This document shows positions 25,332 through 33,390 of a stretch of DNA of 64,000 bases, piece after piece. Every line of letters begins with the position of its first letter. Within the stretch, counting starts at the first letter, position 1. Made by a program: the position numbers and the translations under genes. The DNA comes from Chryseobacterium luquanense (lineage in GTDB: Bacteria > Bacteroidota > Bacteroidia > Flavobacteriales > Weeksellaceae). The notes under the pieces are model-generated. The model was given only the letters and a program-made list of their open reading frames with translations, searched no databases and had not been told where the DNA came from. Location: contig NZ_JAOVZV010000015.1 in the NCBI RefSeq assembly GCF_026460945.1, forward strand, positions 186,001 to 250,000, in the 5' to 3' direction.

Positions 25332-25772
25332 TTAGGACTTAGACATTGTTAAAGGAATTCTAAATCTGCTTCTCACAATTTCACCTTTGTATAGAGCTGG
25401 TTTCCATTTATCTTTAATGCTTCTGACTGCTTTTTTTACTGCGGCATTAAAGCTTTCATTTGATCCGGTAACTTTCAAGTCGGTCATGCTTCCGTCTTTT
25501 TCAATTGCAAAACTAATCATTCCTTTAAGATCATTTTCTCCATTTTCAGGTTGAACAGAATCCAAAATAATTGCTTTTTCAAATTTGGTTCTGAAAGCTA
25601 AAATTCCTTCCGGAAAAACGGGCATCTGATCAGGATTTTCGTAAATTTTATTAACATCTACAGGAGCATTCTTATCTTCTTTTTCAATTTGAGGAACAGC
25701 AGGAGATGAAGTAACTTGTCCGAAAATAATCCCGTTAAAAATAAGTGAAATAATAAAAATAAATTTTTTCAT
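25332..25772 (-). CDS. Secreted TonB C-terminal-domain-like protein
   Basis: A 146-residue paralog of the preceding protein: signal peptide KKFIFIISLIFNGIIFGQ, then MPVFPEGILAFRTKFEKAI, ISFAIEKDGSMTDLKVTGS and RSIKDKWKPALYKGEIV. Signal peptides and core strands of the two genes are alike, pointing to a recent tandem duplication. A six-base gap separates the two ORFs, so they are presumably co-transcribed. Confidence 0.75.
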   Translation of the reverse strand: MKKFIFIISLIFNGIIFGQVTSSPAVPQIEKEDKNAPVDVNKIYENPDQMPVFPEGILAFRTKFEKAIILDSVQPENGENDLKGMISFAIEKDGSMTDLKVTGSNESFNAAVKKAVRSIKDKWKPALYKGEIVRSRFRIPLTMSKS

Positions 25773-25847
25773 GATTAAGTTTTCTCAAAAATAGAAAATA
25801 TTTGCAAAGATTTATGATTTGGATAATTGTGAGTTGAATAAATTTTT

Positions 25848-26273
25848 TTATTTAAAACTTATTGTCAAAGGTACTTTGAATTTATAACGAATTTTTTCTC
25901 CATTGAGTTCAGCCGGAATCCATTTCTGTTTAATTTTTGAAATGGCTCTTATAGCTTCGGTGTTAAAACTTTCGTTAGTCCCAAAGGCTTTAATTTCTAC
26001 CAGAGAACCCTCTTTGTCTACAATAAAAATTATTTCGCAGGTTTCTTTTTCTAAGTTAGTGATAACTTTTCGAACTTTAAAATTCTTACTGATGAGATTC
26101 TGAAATTCGGTATTTCCAAGAGAAAAAACAGCTGGTTTCTCGGCTTCTATTTTGATCTTACCATTCTTTTGAATTAATGCTAATTCATTAAGTTCTATTG
26201 TTCCATTGATGGCTTCTTGCCCGAAAATGAAACAAAAAAAGAGTAAAGAAAATAGCGTTATAAGTTTTGTCAC
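25848..26273 (-). CDS. Secreted TonB C-terminal-domain-like protein, divergent copy
   Basis: A 141-residue paralog with signal peptide (TKLITLFSLLFFCFIFGQ). The core CEIIFIVDKEGSLVEIKAFG and AISKIKQKWIPAELNGEKI are kept, but the F-P-x-G motif found in the neighbours is replaced by SLGNTEFQNLISKNF. It lies 75 bases upstream (in transcription order) of 25332-25772 and is the most divergent member of the cluster. Confidence 0.7.
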   Translation of the reverse strand: MTKLITLFSLLFFCFIFGQEAINGTIELNELALIQKNGKIKIEAEKPAVFSLGNTEFQNLISKNFKVRKVITNLEKETCEIIFIVDKEGSLVEIKAFGTNESFNTEAIRAISKIKQKWIPAELNGEKIRYKFKVPLTISFK

Positions 26274-26305
26274 AGGTAAAGTTTTCGCTAAGATAAACTT
26301 TAGAA

Positions 26306-27184
26306 CTAATATTTTTTACTCGTTAAAGGAAAATAGAATAAATAGCGAACAGGTTTTCCGCTTAATTTTGCGGGTTTCCATCGTGCAAATATTCCTCTTA
26401 CGCCTAATTCTGCAGCTTCAACATGCTTTTTATTGCTTCCGACTGCAACAACATTTCTTACATATCCTGTTTTTTCAACAACAAAATAAAGACGGGTATC
26501 TACTTTTTCGTTATTTTTTAAATCTAATGTTTCTATGCTTTCAAAATATTTTCTCTTAAAAGCCTCCATCCCACCGGGAAATTCAGGTTTTTCATCAGCA
26601 CTTATTACAGCATCTTTGATATCTATTTTTGATCTTACATACTCTAAATCAGGGATTCCTGAAGGAACTGAACCTTTGTTTGCAACCGCATTATTGGTTT
26701 TTTCTGAAATATTTTTGGTTTCCATACCAGAATTAGATTCTTCTAAAGGAAAATAAATAAGGTAACGAACCGCTTGATTATTAACTAAAGCAGGTTTCCA
26801 TCTTTCAAAAACACCTTTTATGGCAGTTTCTGCTTCTTTAAGGTCACTTTTGTTTGATCCAATAGCGGTGAAACTCTTTATATATCCTGTTTTTTCAATA
26901 ATAAAATATAAGCGGGTGTCGTTTGCTTTTTTCTTTTTGGAATCTGACGATTTTAAACTTTCAAAAAAACGGTTTTTAAATTTTTCTATTCCACCAGGAA
27001 ACTCCGGGAGTTGATCTGCTTTCGTAACAACATCTTTTAAATCTATTTTGCTTTTTACGATTTCGTAATCGGGAATTTGGTTTATTTCACTAACCGTGCC
27101 CTGATTTATGCTGTCTCCATCACGGTTTTGAGCAGACGCAATTATTCCGAAAAACAGACCGAAGAAAAGAATCGCCTTTTTCAT
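26306..27184 (-). CDS. Secreted protein with two tandem TonB-C-like domains
   Basis: A 292-residue member of the same family with signal peptide (KKAILFFGLFFGIIASAQ) and an internal duplication. Domain 1 contains LPEFPGGIEKFKNRFFES and GVFERWKPALVNNQAVRYL; domain 2 contains KPEFPGGMEAFKRKYFES and GIFARWKPAKLSGKPVRYL. Each domain is about 100 residues, joined by a Ser/Asn-rich linker near residue 155. It is the first gene of the four-gene run in transcription order and the likely operon leader. Two-domain forms of this family are uncommon in my experience. Confidence 0.75.
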   Translation of the reverse strand: MKKAILFFGLFFGIIASAQNRDGDSINQGTVSEINQIPDYEIVKSKIDLKDVVTKADQLPEFPGGIEKFKNRFFESLKSSDSKKKKANDTRLYFIIEKTGYIKSFTAIGSNKSDLKEAETAIKGVFERWKPALVNNQAVRYLIYFPLEESNSGMETKNISEKTNNAVANKGSVPSGIPDLEYVRSKIDIKDAVISADEKPEFPGGMEAFKRKYFESIETLDLKNNEKVDTRLYFVVEKTGYVRNVVAVGSNKKHVEAAELGVRGIFARWKPAKLSGKPVRYLFYFPLTSKKY

Positions 27185-27425
27185 TAAATTTAATTTTAGT
27201 AATACTGATTCTGAGATAATTGTCAGATGTATAGTTAATGAAGAGTTATCAAACTTAATACCAATAATTCACTAAATCCACATTGGTTTTCGTGTACTAC
27301 CTTAATCAGAAATTAGTTTAAAAAAATGAAATTCTGATTTTAAATTGTAAGCAGATATATTTTAATTAACAAAATTTAACAAGTTGTTTTTCATTGGTTT
27401 AAAAATGCTTTCTGTAATTTTGAGT

Positions 27426-27923
27426 ATGAAGAAAATTTTTAGTTTAATTGTATTGATTTTCAGTGCTTCACTCTGTTATTCACAAGAGCAAGTTATCGTA
27501 AATGATATACCGATGATTAAATATGAACAGCTGGAAAATAAAATCAAGGAAGAAAAAGATGTTTTATTGGTTCTTAATTTCTGGTCGACGACTTGTGCAC
27601 CTTGTGTGAGGGAGCTTCCGGATTTTATGGAGGTTAACAATAAATTTAAAAGTAATCTGAAATATAAAATGCTTTTGGTTTCTTTAGACCGAGCAAAAGA
27701 TAAAGAGCGCGTAATTGAATTCATCAAAAAGAAAAACCTGACTGCTGAAGTGGTTTTATTGGATGATATCAAAAGAATGAATACGTGGATTCCAAAATTT
27801 GAAAAAAACTGGGACGGAAATATTCCGGTAACGATTGTCTATAAAAATGGAGAAAAAGTTCACTTTAATGATGGTGAAATGTCGAAAACTGAACTCGAAA
27901 ATGTTATCACAAAAAATTTATAA
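27426..27923 (+). CDS. Secreted thioredoxin-like protein, TlpA type
   Basis: A 165-residue thioredoxin-fold protein with signal peptide (KKIFSLIVLIFSASLCYSQ). The active site CAPC lies at residues 57-60 in NFWSTTCAPCVREL, the usual TlpA/ResA context, so it probably reduces disulfides in the periplasm. The ATG at 27426 gives the signal peptide; an in-frame ATG at 27384 would spoil it. TAATTTTG (27415-27422) resembles a -7 element but lies too close to the start codon to be used. Its neighbour 3 bases downstream is also thioredoxin-like. Confidence 0.82.
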   Translation: MKKIFSLIVLIFSASLCYSQEQVIVNDIPMIKYEQLENKIKEEKDVLLVLNFWSTTCAPCVRELPDFMEVNNKFKSNLKYKMLLVSLDRAKDKERVIEFIKKKNLTAEVVLLDDIKRMNTWIPKFEKNWDGNIPVTIVYKNGEKVHFNDGEMSKTELENVITKNL

Positions 27924-27926
27924 ATC

Positions 27927-28580
27927 ATGAAAAATATCAAAATTTTAATGACCGCGACAATAGTTGGTCTAAGTTTGTTGAGTTTTACAAAAACAAATCA
28001 TAAACACGAAGAGCCAAAAACCAAAACGGCTTCTGCAAAAGGTTACGAAGTAGGAGATTTTGCAGCTGATTTTAAGCTAAAAAATGTAGACGGAAAAATG
28101 GTTTCTTTAAGCGATTTTAAAAAAGCAAAAGGCTTTATCGTAGTTTTTACCTGTAATCATTGTCCGTATGCGAAAAAATATGAAGGCAGAATCATAGAGC
28201 TCGATAAAAAATATAAAGAAGCTGGTTATCCTGTAATCGCCATTAACCCGAATGATCCGAATGTACAACCTGAAGATGGTTTCAAAGAAATGATTTCAAG
28301 AGCAAAAGATAAAGGTTTTACATTCCCTTATTTGGTGGATGAAGGACAGAAAGTGTATCCTCAATATGGTGCTACAAAAACGCCTCACGTTTTTATTCTT
28401 CAAAAAGAAGGTGCGAAAAATGTTGTAAAATATATTGGTGCAATCGACAATAATTACGAAGATCCTAACGATGTTTCAGAGCGTTATGTGGAAGATGCAA
28501 TGGATGCTTTACTAAAAAATGAACCGGTAAAAATGACAAAAACCGTTGCAATCGGCTGTACAATTAAGGTAAAAAAATAA
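27927..28580 (+). CDS. Thioredoxin family protein with CNHC active site
   Basis: A 217-residue redoxin-family protein of the AhpC/TSA type, with a hydrophobic N-terminal segment (IKILMTATIVGLSLLSFTK) that acts as a signal or anchor. GDFAADFKLKNVDGKMVSLS precedes VVFTCNHCPYAKKYEGRI, where C76 and C79 form a CxxC site, and YPQYGATKTPHVFIL contains the cis-Pro loop. Such CNHCPYA proteins occur widely beside TlpA-like proteins. Three bases separate it from the previous gene, so both may act on the same periplasmic thiols. Confidence 0.8.
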   Translation: MKNIKILMTATIVGLSLLSFTKTNHKHEEPKTKTASAKGYEVGDFAADFKLKNVDGKMVSLSDFKKAKGFIVVFTCNHCPYAKKYEGRIIELDKKYKEAGYPVIAINPNDPNVQPEDGFKEMISRAKDKGFTFPYLVDEGQKVYPQYGATKTPHVFILQKEGAKNVVKYIGAIDNNYEDPNDVSERYVEDAMDALLKNEPVKMTKTVAIGCTIKVKK

Positions 28581-28601
28581 TTAAAAATTATATTCAATGC
28601 T

Positions 28602-28635
28602 AAACGAAATCTAAAAAAAGGTTTCGTTTTTTATT
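28602..28635. terminator. Bidirectional terminator
   Basis: AAACGAAA (28602-28609) and TTTCGTTT (28622-28629) with a loop and a T-tract on the plus strand. It lies between the thioredoxin-like gene and the convergent small membrane protein. Confidence 0.65.
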
Positions 28636-28861
28636 TAAATGCTTGAGAAAGGAAAGTGAAAAGCCATTTTAAAATGAAAAGAATCAACGTAAACGAAGCC
28701 ATCGTTAAAAAACCATAGAATATTCTTAAAAAATGTGTTTTTACATCATCATCAGATTGTTTTATTTTTAATTTTGCCATGGTGATGAAACCCACATAAT
28801 ACAGTACAAGCAAAGCAACGGGAATGAATAGATATAAAATAAAGGTTTCTAATTGTGCCAT
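28631..28861 (-). CDS. Small two-helix membrane protein
   Basis: A 76-residue protein with two hydrophobic helices, FILYLFIPVALLVLYYVGFI and FLRIFYGFLTMASFTLILFI, joined by a polar loop (KLKIKQSDDDVKTH). Probably an inner membrane protein. No family recognised. The 47-base divergent spacer to the DUF2809 gene contains no convincing promoter. Its 3' end overlaps the bidirectional hairpin. Confidence 0.6.
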   Translation of the reverse strand: MAQLETFILYLFIPVALLVLYYVGFITMAKLKIKQSDDDVKTHFLRIFYGFLTMASFTLILFILKWLFTFLSQAFK

Positions 28862-28908
28862 AGATTATCAGTAATTTTTGTAAAATTAAATCTAAAAAAT
28901 AAATTCAA

Positions 28909-29298
28909 ATGATGCGTATAAAATTTAGTTTAAAATATTTTTTAATCACAATCCTCATTTTCTTTGCTGAGGTCTTAATTGCCACAGTTTTAAAAGATAA
29001 TTTCTTTATCAGAGCTTATTTGGGAGACGTCATTGTAGTGATGTTGCTTTACACTTTTGTAAAAAGCTTTTTAATAGTAAACGACACAAAATTAATCCTC
29101 GGAATTTTTGTGTTTTCCTGTTTGGTGGAGTTTGCCCAGTTTTTCAATATTGCAGAAAAATTAGGCTTCCAACCGGGAAGCCTAATGTATATAGTTATCG
29201 GAAATTCTTTCTCGTGGATTGATATTTTATGTTACGGTATAGGTTGTTTGATTCTTTATCTTTTGATTATTAAATCTAATCAGAAAAAAAACTTTTAG
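28909..29298 (+). CDS. DUF2809 family membrane protein
   Basis: A 129-residue inner membrane protein with about four helices (YFLITILIFFAEVLIATVLK, YLGDVIVVMLLYTFVKSF, LILGIFVFSCLVEFAQFFNI and WIDILCYGIGCLILYLLII). The pattern RAYLGDVIVVMLLY, FLIV, CLVEFAQ.F and SWIDILCYGIG matches DUF2809 as I know it. Two adjacent ATGs (28909, 28912) are possible starts. Function unknown. It is convergent with the YARHG lipoprotein downstream. Confidence 0.75.
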   Translation: MMRIKFSLKYFLITILIFFAEVLIATVLKDNFFIRAYLGDVIVVMLLYTFVKSFLIVNDTKLILGIFVFSCLVEFAQFFNIAEKLGFQPGSLMYIVIGNSFSWIDILCYGIGCLILYLLIIKSNQKKNF

Positions 29299-29369
29299 TT
29301 TTCAGAAAATAAGTTATTTCAAATATCTAATTATCTATCAACTAACAACTAAAACCCAACAACAACCTA

Positions 29370-30290
29370 CTATCTTCCAAAAGAATCATATTTATCTTCC
29401 GCATATTTTATAAAACGGTTTAGTAAAGCCACATTGTCTTTTTCCATCGGAGAAAGTTCGCTATCAACATTGTTTGAAACCGGAATATACCAATCAGTTT
29501 GCTCAAAAAAGTTTCTGTACGTCTGTTTTTTGAAAGAATAACCATGTCTTGCGAAAACAGAATTTTTAATGATTTCCATGTCGAGTTTTCGAAGGTTTTT
29601 GATGTCTTTTTCGCTCAGTTTTTGTTTGGAAGCATTGATTTTAAAAACGGCATCAGAAGCAATTCTGTTTTTAGATTGAGTGTACGTTTCGGTTTTACCT
29701 GTTTCTTCGTCGGTGTATTTTTCTTTAAAATCTCTTGGGTTTTCCCAATCAATTAATTCAGAATTTTGATCCAACATAAAATTCGGATTGTAAACAAACT
29801 CTTTTTTGATCAACTTTAAATTTTTTAAAGACGCTTTTACGGCAGATTTATTAAAGGCAGTCCATTTTCCTGTAATGCTGTCGTTTTTAAGCTTAACTTC
29901 AAATCTGCCATCGGTTTTATCATTTCCCGGTTCATCCAAAATAAAAGATTGAGAACTTTCGTTGAAAATCCCTCTGAAAGGTCTTTGAGTTCCGTTCACA
30001 ATACTTTGTCCGTACACAGAATCCTGGGTAATTCTGTTGATTTTTAAAGACAGTCTTTTGATATTTATTCCTTCATAATCTTCGTCAACTTCATTATCAT
30101 GCATCATCTCTTTTCCGGCAAATTCTCCGGTGTAGATTCCATAATACTCTTTATGAACTTCTGGAATGACGACTGAATCTTTTTTAGCAGTTAAACTGTC
30201 TTTAGATTTTTCTTCGGTTGTAACGTCTTTTTTACAGCTTGTCAAACCGATTGCGAAAAGGGCAATTAAAGTAAATTTTAAAATTTTCAT
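29370..30290 (-). CDS. YARHG-domain lipoprotein
   Basis: A lipoprotein of 306 residues starting at 30290: MKILKFTLIALFAIGL precedes the lipobox LTSCKKD. The C-terminal YARHG domain is seen in KNSVFARHGYSFKKQTYRNF and EQTDWYIPVSNN, with SPMEKDNVALLNRF behind it. YARHG domains are extracellular or periplasmic and of uncertain function. The frame is open upstream to 30473 but that extension overlaps the next gene and lacks a signal peptide, so I rejected it. Five bases separate it from the DUF2306 gene upstream. Confidence 0.8.
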   Translation of the reverse strand: MKILKFTLIALFAIGLTSCKKDVTTEEKSKDSLTAKKDSVVIPEVHKEYYGIYTGEFAGKEMMHDNEVDEDYEGINIKRLSLKINRITQDSVYGQSIVNGTQRPFRGIFNESSQSFILDEPGNDKTDGRFEVKLKNDSITGKWTAFNKSAVKASLKNLKLIKKEFVYNPNFMLDQNSELIDWENPRDFKEKYTDEETGKTETYTQSKNRIASDAVFKINASKQKLSEKDIKNLRKLDMEIIKNSVFARHGYSFKKQTYRNFFEQTDWYIPVSNNVDSELSPMEKDNVALLNRFIKYAEDKYDSFGR

Positions 30291-30295
30291 ATTGA

Positions 30296-30934
30296 TTAAA
30301 TGTGCTTTTTTGTGATTAAATATTCTATTAAAATAATGTTTGGAATCCAACCCAGCCAAGCAATAATTTGGTAAACATCCATTGGATTTGGGTGGAATAA
30401 ATATACAATAATTACTTTCCACATTCTCAAAGTGATGGCAGAAATTGTGAGTGCGAAACTTCGCCACATCCATTGTTTGTGTTCTTTAAATTTCTTTTGT
30501 TTGGCTAATTGATATGCTTTGAAAGTTGAAAACCACCATAAACAGCCCAAAATCACAAATGAAATTTTAGAAAGAAAACCTCCGTTAGCAAAGATTCCCA
30601 TGTAAATTCCTGAAGGTGCTGCGAGAATTAGAATCAGGAAAATGTAAATTTTCCCTGCGTTTTTGTGGAATTTTTTTAAGCCAAAATCTTTTCTTAGAAT
30701 GGCTAAAAATCCTGCCAATAAAACAAAAATGCTTGTGTAAACGTGAGTATAGAAAAAGTAAAGATATTCCGGCCTTTCAACGACTTCAGTTTGTTTAATC
30801 ATTAAAAAACTGACATTAGTATCTAAAGGAATATACTCTAAAGTGATCTTCAGCATGAGCCAAAAGAAATACCCGAATCCTGTGATGAGAAGAATTTTTA
30901 AAACGGACGAAATATTTTTTTTGACTGAAAGCAT
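30296..30934 (-). CDS. DUF2306 family membrane protein
   Basis: A 212-residue polytopic inner membrane protein, about six helices, including VLKILLITGFGYFFWLMLKI, FFYTHVYTSIFVLLAGFLAI and the conserved HKNAGKIYIFLILILAAPSG and HKQWMWRSFALTISAITLRM. The two His-containing motifs, K-x-H-x-x-x-G and H-x-x-W-M-x-R, are typical of DUF2306, perhaps a heme or quinone site. Function unknown. It sits between the TonB-C-like paralog and the YARHG lipoprotein, all minus strand with gaps of five bases or fewer. Confidence 0.82.
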   Translation of the reverse strand: MLSVKKNISSVLKILLITGFGYFFWLMLKITLEYIPLDTNVSFLMIKQTEVVERPEYLYFFYTHVYTSIFVLLAGFLAILRKDFGLKKFHKNAGKIYIFLILILAAPSGIYMGIFANGGFLSKISFVILGCLWWFSTFKAYQLAKQKKFKEHKQWMWRSFALTISAITLRMWKVIIVYLFHPNPMDVYQIIAWLGWIPNIILIEYLITKKHI

Positions 30935-30938
30935 TTAT

Positions 30939-31331
30939 TTAATCTTTAACAAAAGTAATTTCAACAGGTAACCTATATGTAGAATCTATTGGTTTACCAT
31001 TTAGCTTCTTCGGAATCAATTCGAATTTGTTCATTTCGTTGATTGCTCTTTCCGTCTCATTATTCATGGAAACATTTGTTCCTGTTGTTTTTATGTTAGT
31101 GATTTTTCCTTCTGATGTGACAATGAATGTGACTTCGGACTTTACTGTTCCTTTTCCGTTGACTTTATCCATGTCAAAAACTTCAGAAAACTTTTGTCTG
31201 AAACTATACATTTCTTTAAGATGAGGAGTGTCATAAATTTTATGAACTTTCTCGCTTTTTGAAAGGCTTTCTTCTTGAGAGAAAATTTTTCCGCAACTCA
31301 TTAGTATAATGAAAATAAAGAGTTTTTTCAT
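30939..31331 (-). CDS. Secreted TonB C-terminal-domain-like protein
   Basis: A 130-residue paralog of the 24.9-27.2 kb cluster, with signal peptide (KKLFIFIILMSCGKIFSQ). The strand motifs EVTFIVTSEGKITNIKTTG and EMNKFELIPKKLNGKPID match, although the helix start reads LKEMYSFRQKFSEVF without F-P-x-G. The gene lies 10 bases downstream of the flavoprotein and 4 bases upstream of the DUF2306 gene, so it probably belongs to that run of minus-strand genes rather than to the cluster. Confidence 0.68.
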   Translation of the reverse strand: MKKLFIFIILMSCGKIFSQEESLSKSEKVHKIYDTPHLKEMYSFRQKFSEVFDMDKVNGKGTVKSEVTFIVTSEGKITNIKTTGTNVSMNNETERAINEMNKFELIPKKLNGKPIDSTYRLPVEITFVKD

Positions 31332-31341
31332 CCGAAATCTT

Positions 31342-32544
31342 TTATAGATTATTCAAATCCTGCGCAATCAACCATGCTTCACTCCAGCAAGCCTGAAAGT
31401 TAAAACCACCGGTTAAGGCGTCTATATTTAAAACTTCTCCGGCCACGTAAAAGTTAGGCAAAATTTTCGAAGACATATTTTTAAAATTAATTTCCTTTAA
31501 ATCTACACCTCCTGCAGTTACAAACTCATCTTTAAAAGTCGATTTTCCTGTAACCTGAAATTTCTTTTTGCATAAATTTTCCAAAATCGTGTGCATTTCT
31601 TTTCCTGAAATATTCGCAATTTGTTTATTTAAATCAACCTTTGAAACTTCCAAAATTCTCTGCCAAAAGCGATTCGTTACCTCAAAAATTTTCGATTGTC
31701 CGATAGATTTCTTCGGATTTGACTGTTTAAAATTCTGGAATAACTCTTCCGCCTCATCAATATCTTTCGAAATAAAATTAACCTGAATTTCAAAATTGTA
31801 TTTTACTTTTGCCAAATTAATCGCTTCCCAAGCCGAAATTTTCAAAATAGCAGGTCCGGAAAGTCCCCAATGCGTAATCAATAATGGTCCGCTTTCTTCC
31901 GTTTTTAATTTTGGAATGGAAGTTTCTGCCATTTCAAAACTTGTCCCTAAAAGATCTTTCAGCAAATCATCTTTAATGTTAAAAGTAAATAGAGAAGGAA
32001 CTAAATCAATGATTTTATGACCTAAATTTTCAATCATTTTTAAAGACTTCGGTGAACTTCCTGTCGTGTAAATGACAAAATCAGCTTCAAAATCTCCTAA
32101 ACTTGTTTTCACAACATATTTTTCATCAAGCTTTTCAATTTCTTTTACCGAACATTTGGTTTTAACTTCAACATTTTTCTGCTGAATTTCATTCTGAAAA
32201 GTATTGATAATCGTCTGCGAAGAATTGCTTTCAGGGAAAACTCTGTTGTCCTTTTCTATCTTCAACGAAATTTTTCGTTTTTCAAACCAATCCATTGTAT
32301 CTCCCGGCTGGAATTTGGTGAAAACACTTAATAATTCCTTATTTCCGCGCGGATAAAACTGAACTAATTCTTTTGGGTCAAAACATCCATGAGTAACATT
32401 GCATCTTCCGCCTCCCGAAATTTTCACTTTCTGAAGTACATCAGAATTCTGTTCGAGAATGGTGATTTTATATTTCTTTTCGTCAAGATTTGCTGCACAG
32501 AAAAATCCTGCTGCACCGCCTCCAATAATGATAATTTGCTTCAT
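31342..32544 (-). CDS. NAD(P)/FAD-dependent oxidoreductase, HI0933/BaiN family
   Basis: A 400-residue flavoprotein. The Rossmann dinucleotide site IIIGGGAAGFFCAANL is at the N-terminus, followed by the family hallmark VKISGGGRCNVTH near residue 41. The C-terminal VTAGGVDLKEINFKNM and NFYVAGEVLNIDALTGGFNFQ (shortened here) complete the FAD domain. HI0933-like proteins are of unclear substrate; related enzymes act on steroids or phenolics in gut bacteria. Start at 32544 is the only one giving the GxGxxG strand at residue 4. Confidence 0.88.
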   Translation of the reverse strand: MKQIIIIGGGAAGFFCAANLDEKKYKITILEQNSDVLQKVKISGGGRCNVTHGCFDPKELVQFYPRGNKELLSVFTKFQPGDTMDWFEKRKISLKIEKDNRVFPESNSSQTIINTFQNEIQQKNVEVKTKCSVKEIEKLDEKYVVKTSLGDFEADFVIYTTGSSPKSLKMIENLGHKIIDLVPSLFTFNIKDDLLKDLLGTSFEMAETSIPKLKTEESGPLLITHWGLSGPAILKISAWEAINLAKVKYNFEIQVNFISKDIDEAEELFQNFKQSNPKKSIGQSKIFEVTNRFWQRILEVSKVDLNKQIANISGKEMHTILENLCKKKFQVTGKSTFKDEFVTAGGVDLKEINFKNMSSKILPNFYVAGEVLNIDALTGGFNFQACWSEAWLIAQDLNNL

Positions 32545-32577
32545 AATTATTTAATCTTATGCTGAAGATTATTTTTG

Positions 32578-32585
32578 CAAAACTA
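32578..32585 (-). promoter_or_regulatory. Putative -7 promoter element for the flavoprotein gene
   Basis: CAAAACTA on the plus strand is TAGTTTTG on the minus strand, matching TAnnTTTG 34 bases upstream of the ATG at 32544. No clear -33 partner. Confidence 0.35.
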
Positions 32586-32690
32586 CAATTTTTATAAACC
32601 ATCTTATTTGAGTAATTTTGAGGATTATAATTTTTGAATTTTTAAACGAAATTATTAACTACAAAAGTGTTTTTCTCATTATCTACTCAG

Positions 32691-32758
32691 TTTGTCATTC
32701 CGTAGGAATCTCAGCAGAGTTTTGAATAATGTTGTTTAGATTCCTACGGAATGACAAA
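32691..32758. repeat. REP-like palindrome, copy 1
   Basis: A perfect 21-base inverted repeat: arms at 32691-32711 (TTTGTCATTCCGTAGGAATC plus T) and 32738-32758 (its exact reverse complement), with a 26-base loop. A related element, with a shorter stem, is at 39669-39750. GC content and shape suggest a dispersed extragenic palindrome like those seen in many flavobacteria. No T-tract follows. Confidence 0.7.
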
Positions 32759-32821
32759 CATTGTAAATGCTTAAATTAAATGGATAATATTCTTAAGGTC
32801 ATATTTTAAAACAAAATTTTA

Positions 32822-33316
32822 ATGATTTTCTACCATACATTTGAAGTTCGCTGGAGCGACCTTGACGCCAATAAACACCTTGCCAATTCATCTTATGTGC
32901 AATATTGCGCACAAACGAGAATGGCTTTTATGAAAAAAGAAAGAATGGGAGTTACCCAAATGAGCCGCTGGGGAATTGGTCCGGTAATTATGCACGAAAG
33001 ATTCTCCTTTTTTAAAGAAATTTTTGCTGACCAAAAAGTAATCGTTAGTTTAGAAATCGACGGATGTGCAGAAGACGCTGCAATTTACCGTTTTGTACAT
33101 AAATTTTATCTTACTGATGGTTCACACTGTGCAACTTCAGAAGCAACCGGCGTTTGGATTGATACGATGTTGAGAAAAATGACTTCGCCACCGGATGATG
33201 TCGTTGAAGCAATGAATAAATATAAAACAGCTGAAACCATTCTAATGACAAGAGAAGATTTTAAAAAACTTCCTTTCCGTCCGGAAAATATAGATCCGGC
33301 AATTTTTAATAAATAA
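32822..33316 (+). CDS. Acyl-CoA thioesterase, hotdog-fold 4HBT type
   Basis: A 164-residue hotdog-fold protein. The catalytic region is RWSDLDANKHLANSSYVQY; the Asp-Leu-Asp-x-x-x-H segment is the 4HBT/YbgC-FadM signature. Hydrolyses acyl-CoA or acyl-ACP thioesters in the cytoplasm; chain-length range unknown. The tail REDFKKLPFRPENIDPAIF is extended compared with minimal YbgC proteins. Start at ATG 32822 (MIFYHTFEVRWSDLD) fits the family. It precedes thiL by 74 bases. Confidence 0.82.
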   Translation: MIFYHTFEVRWSDLDANKHLANSSYVQYCAQTRMAFMKKERMGVTQMSRWGIGPVIMHERFSFFKEIFADQKVIVSLEIDGCAEDAAIYRFVHKFYLTDGSHCATSEATGVWIDTMLRKMTSPPDDVVEAMNKYKTAETILMTREDFKKLPFRPENIDPAIFNK

Positions 33317-33390
33317 ATGATCATTGATAAATAATGATTGATTTTTTGTCATCATTTATCAATTATCAACCATCAATTATATAAGAATTT

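Noticed and set aside
27304-27342. Imperfect inverted repeat AATCAGAAATT/AAATTCTGATT in the divergent spacer before the TlpA-like gene
   Set aside because: Stem is short and mismatched, and it is not positioned as a terminator or operator with supporting motif; left unassigned.
27415-27422. TAATTTTG as a -7 element for the TlpA-like gene
   Set aside because: A start site 6-8 bases downstream would fall at or after the ATG at 27426, so a functional promoter there is unlikely.
30291-30473. N-terminal extension of the YARHG lipoprotein to 30473
   Set aside because: The extension overlaps the DUF2306 gene in the same direction and hides the signal peptide and lipobox that begin at 30290.
33317-33390. 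Palindromic AT-rich spacer before thiL
   Set aside because: ATTGATAAAT/ATTTATCAAT is weak and low complexity; no T-tract, and no thiamine riboswitch structure was seen.
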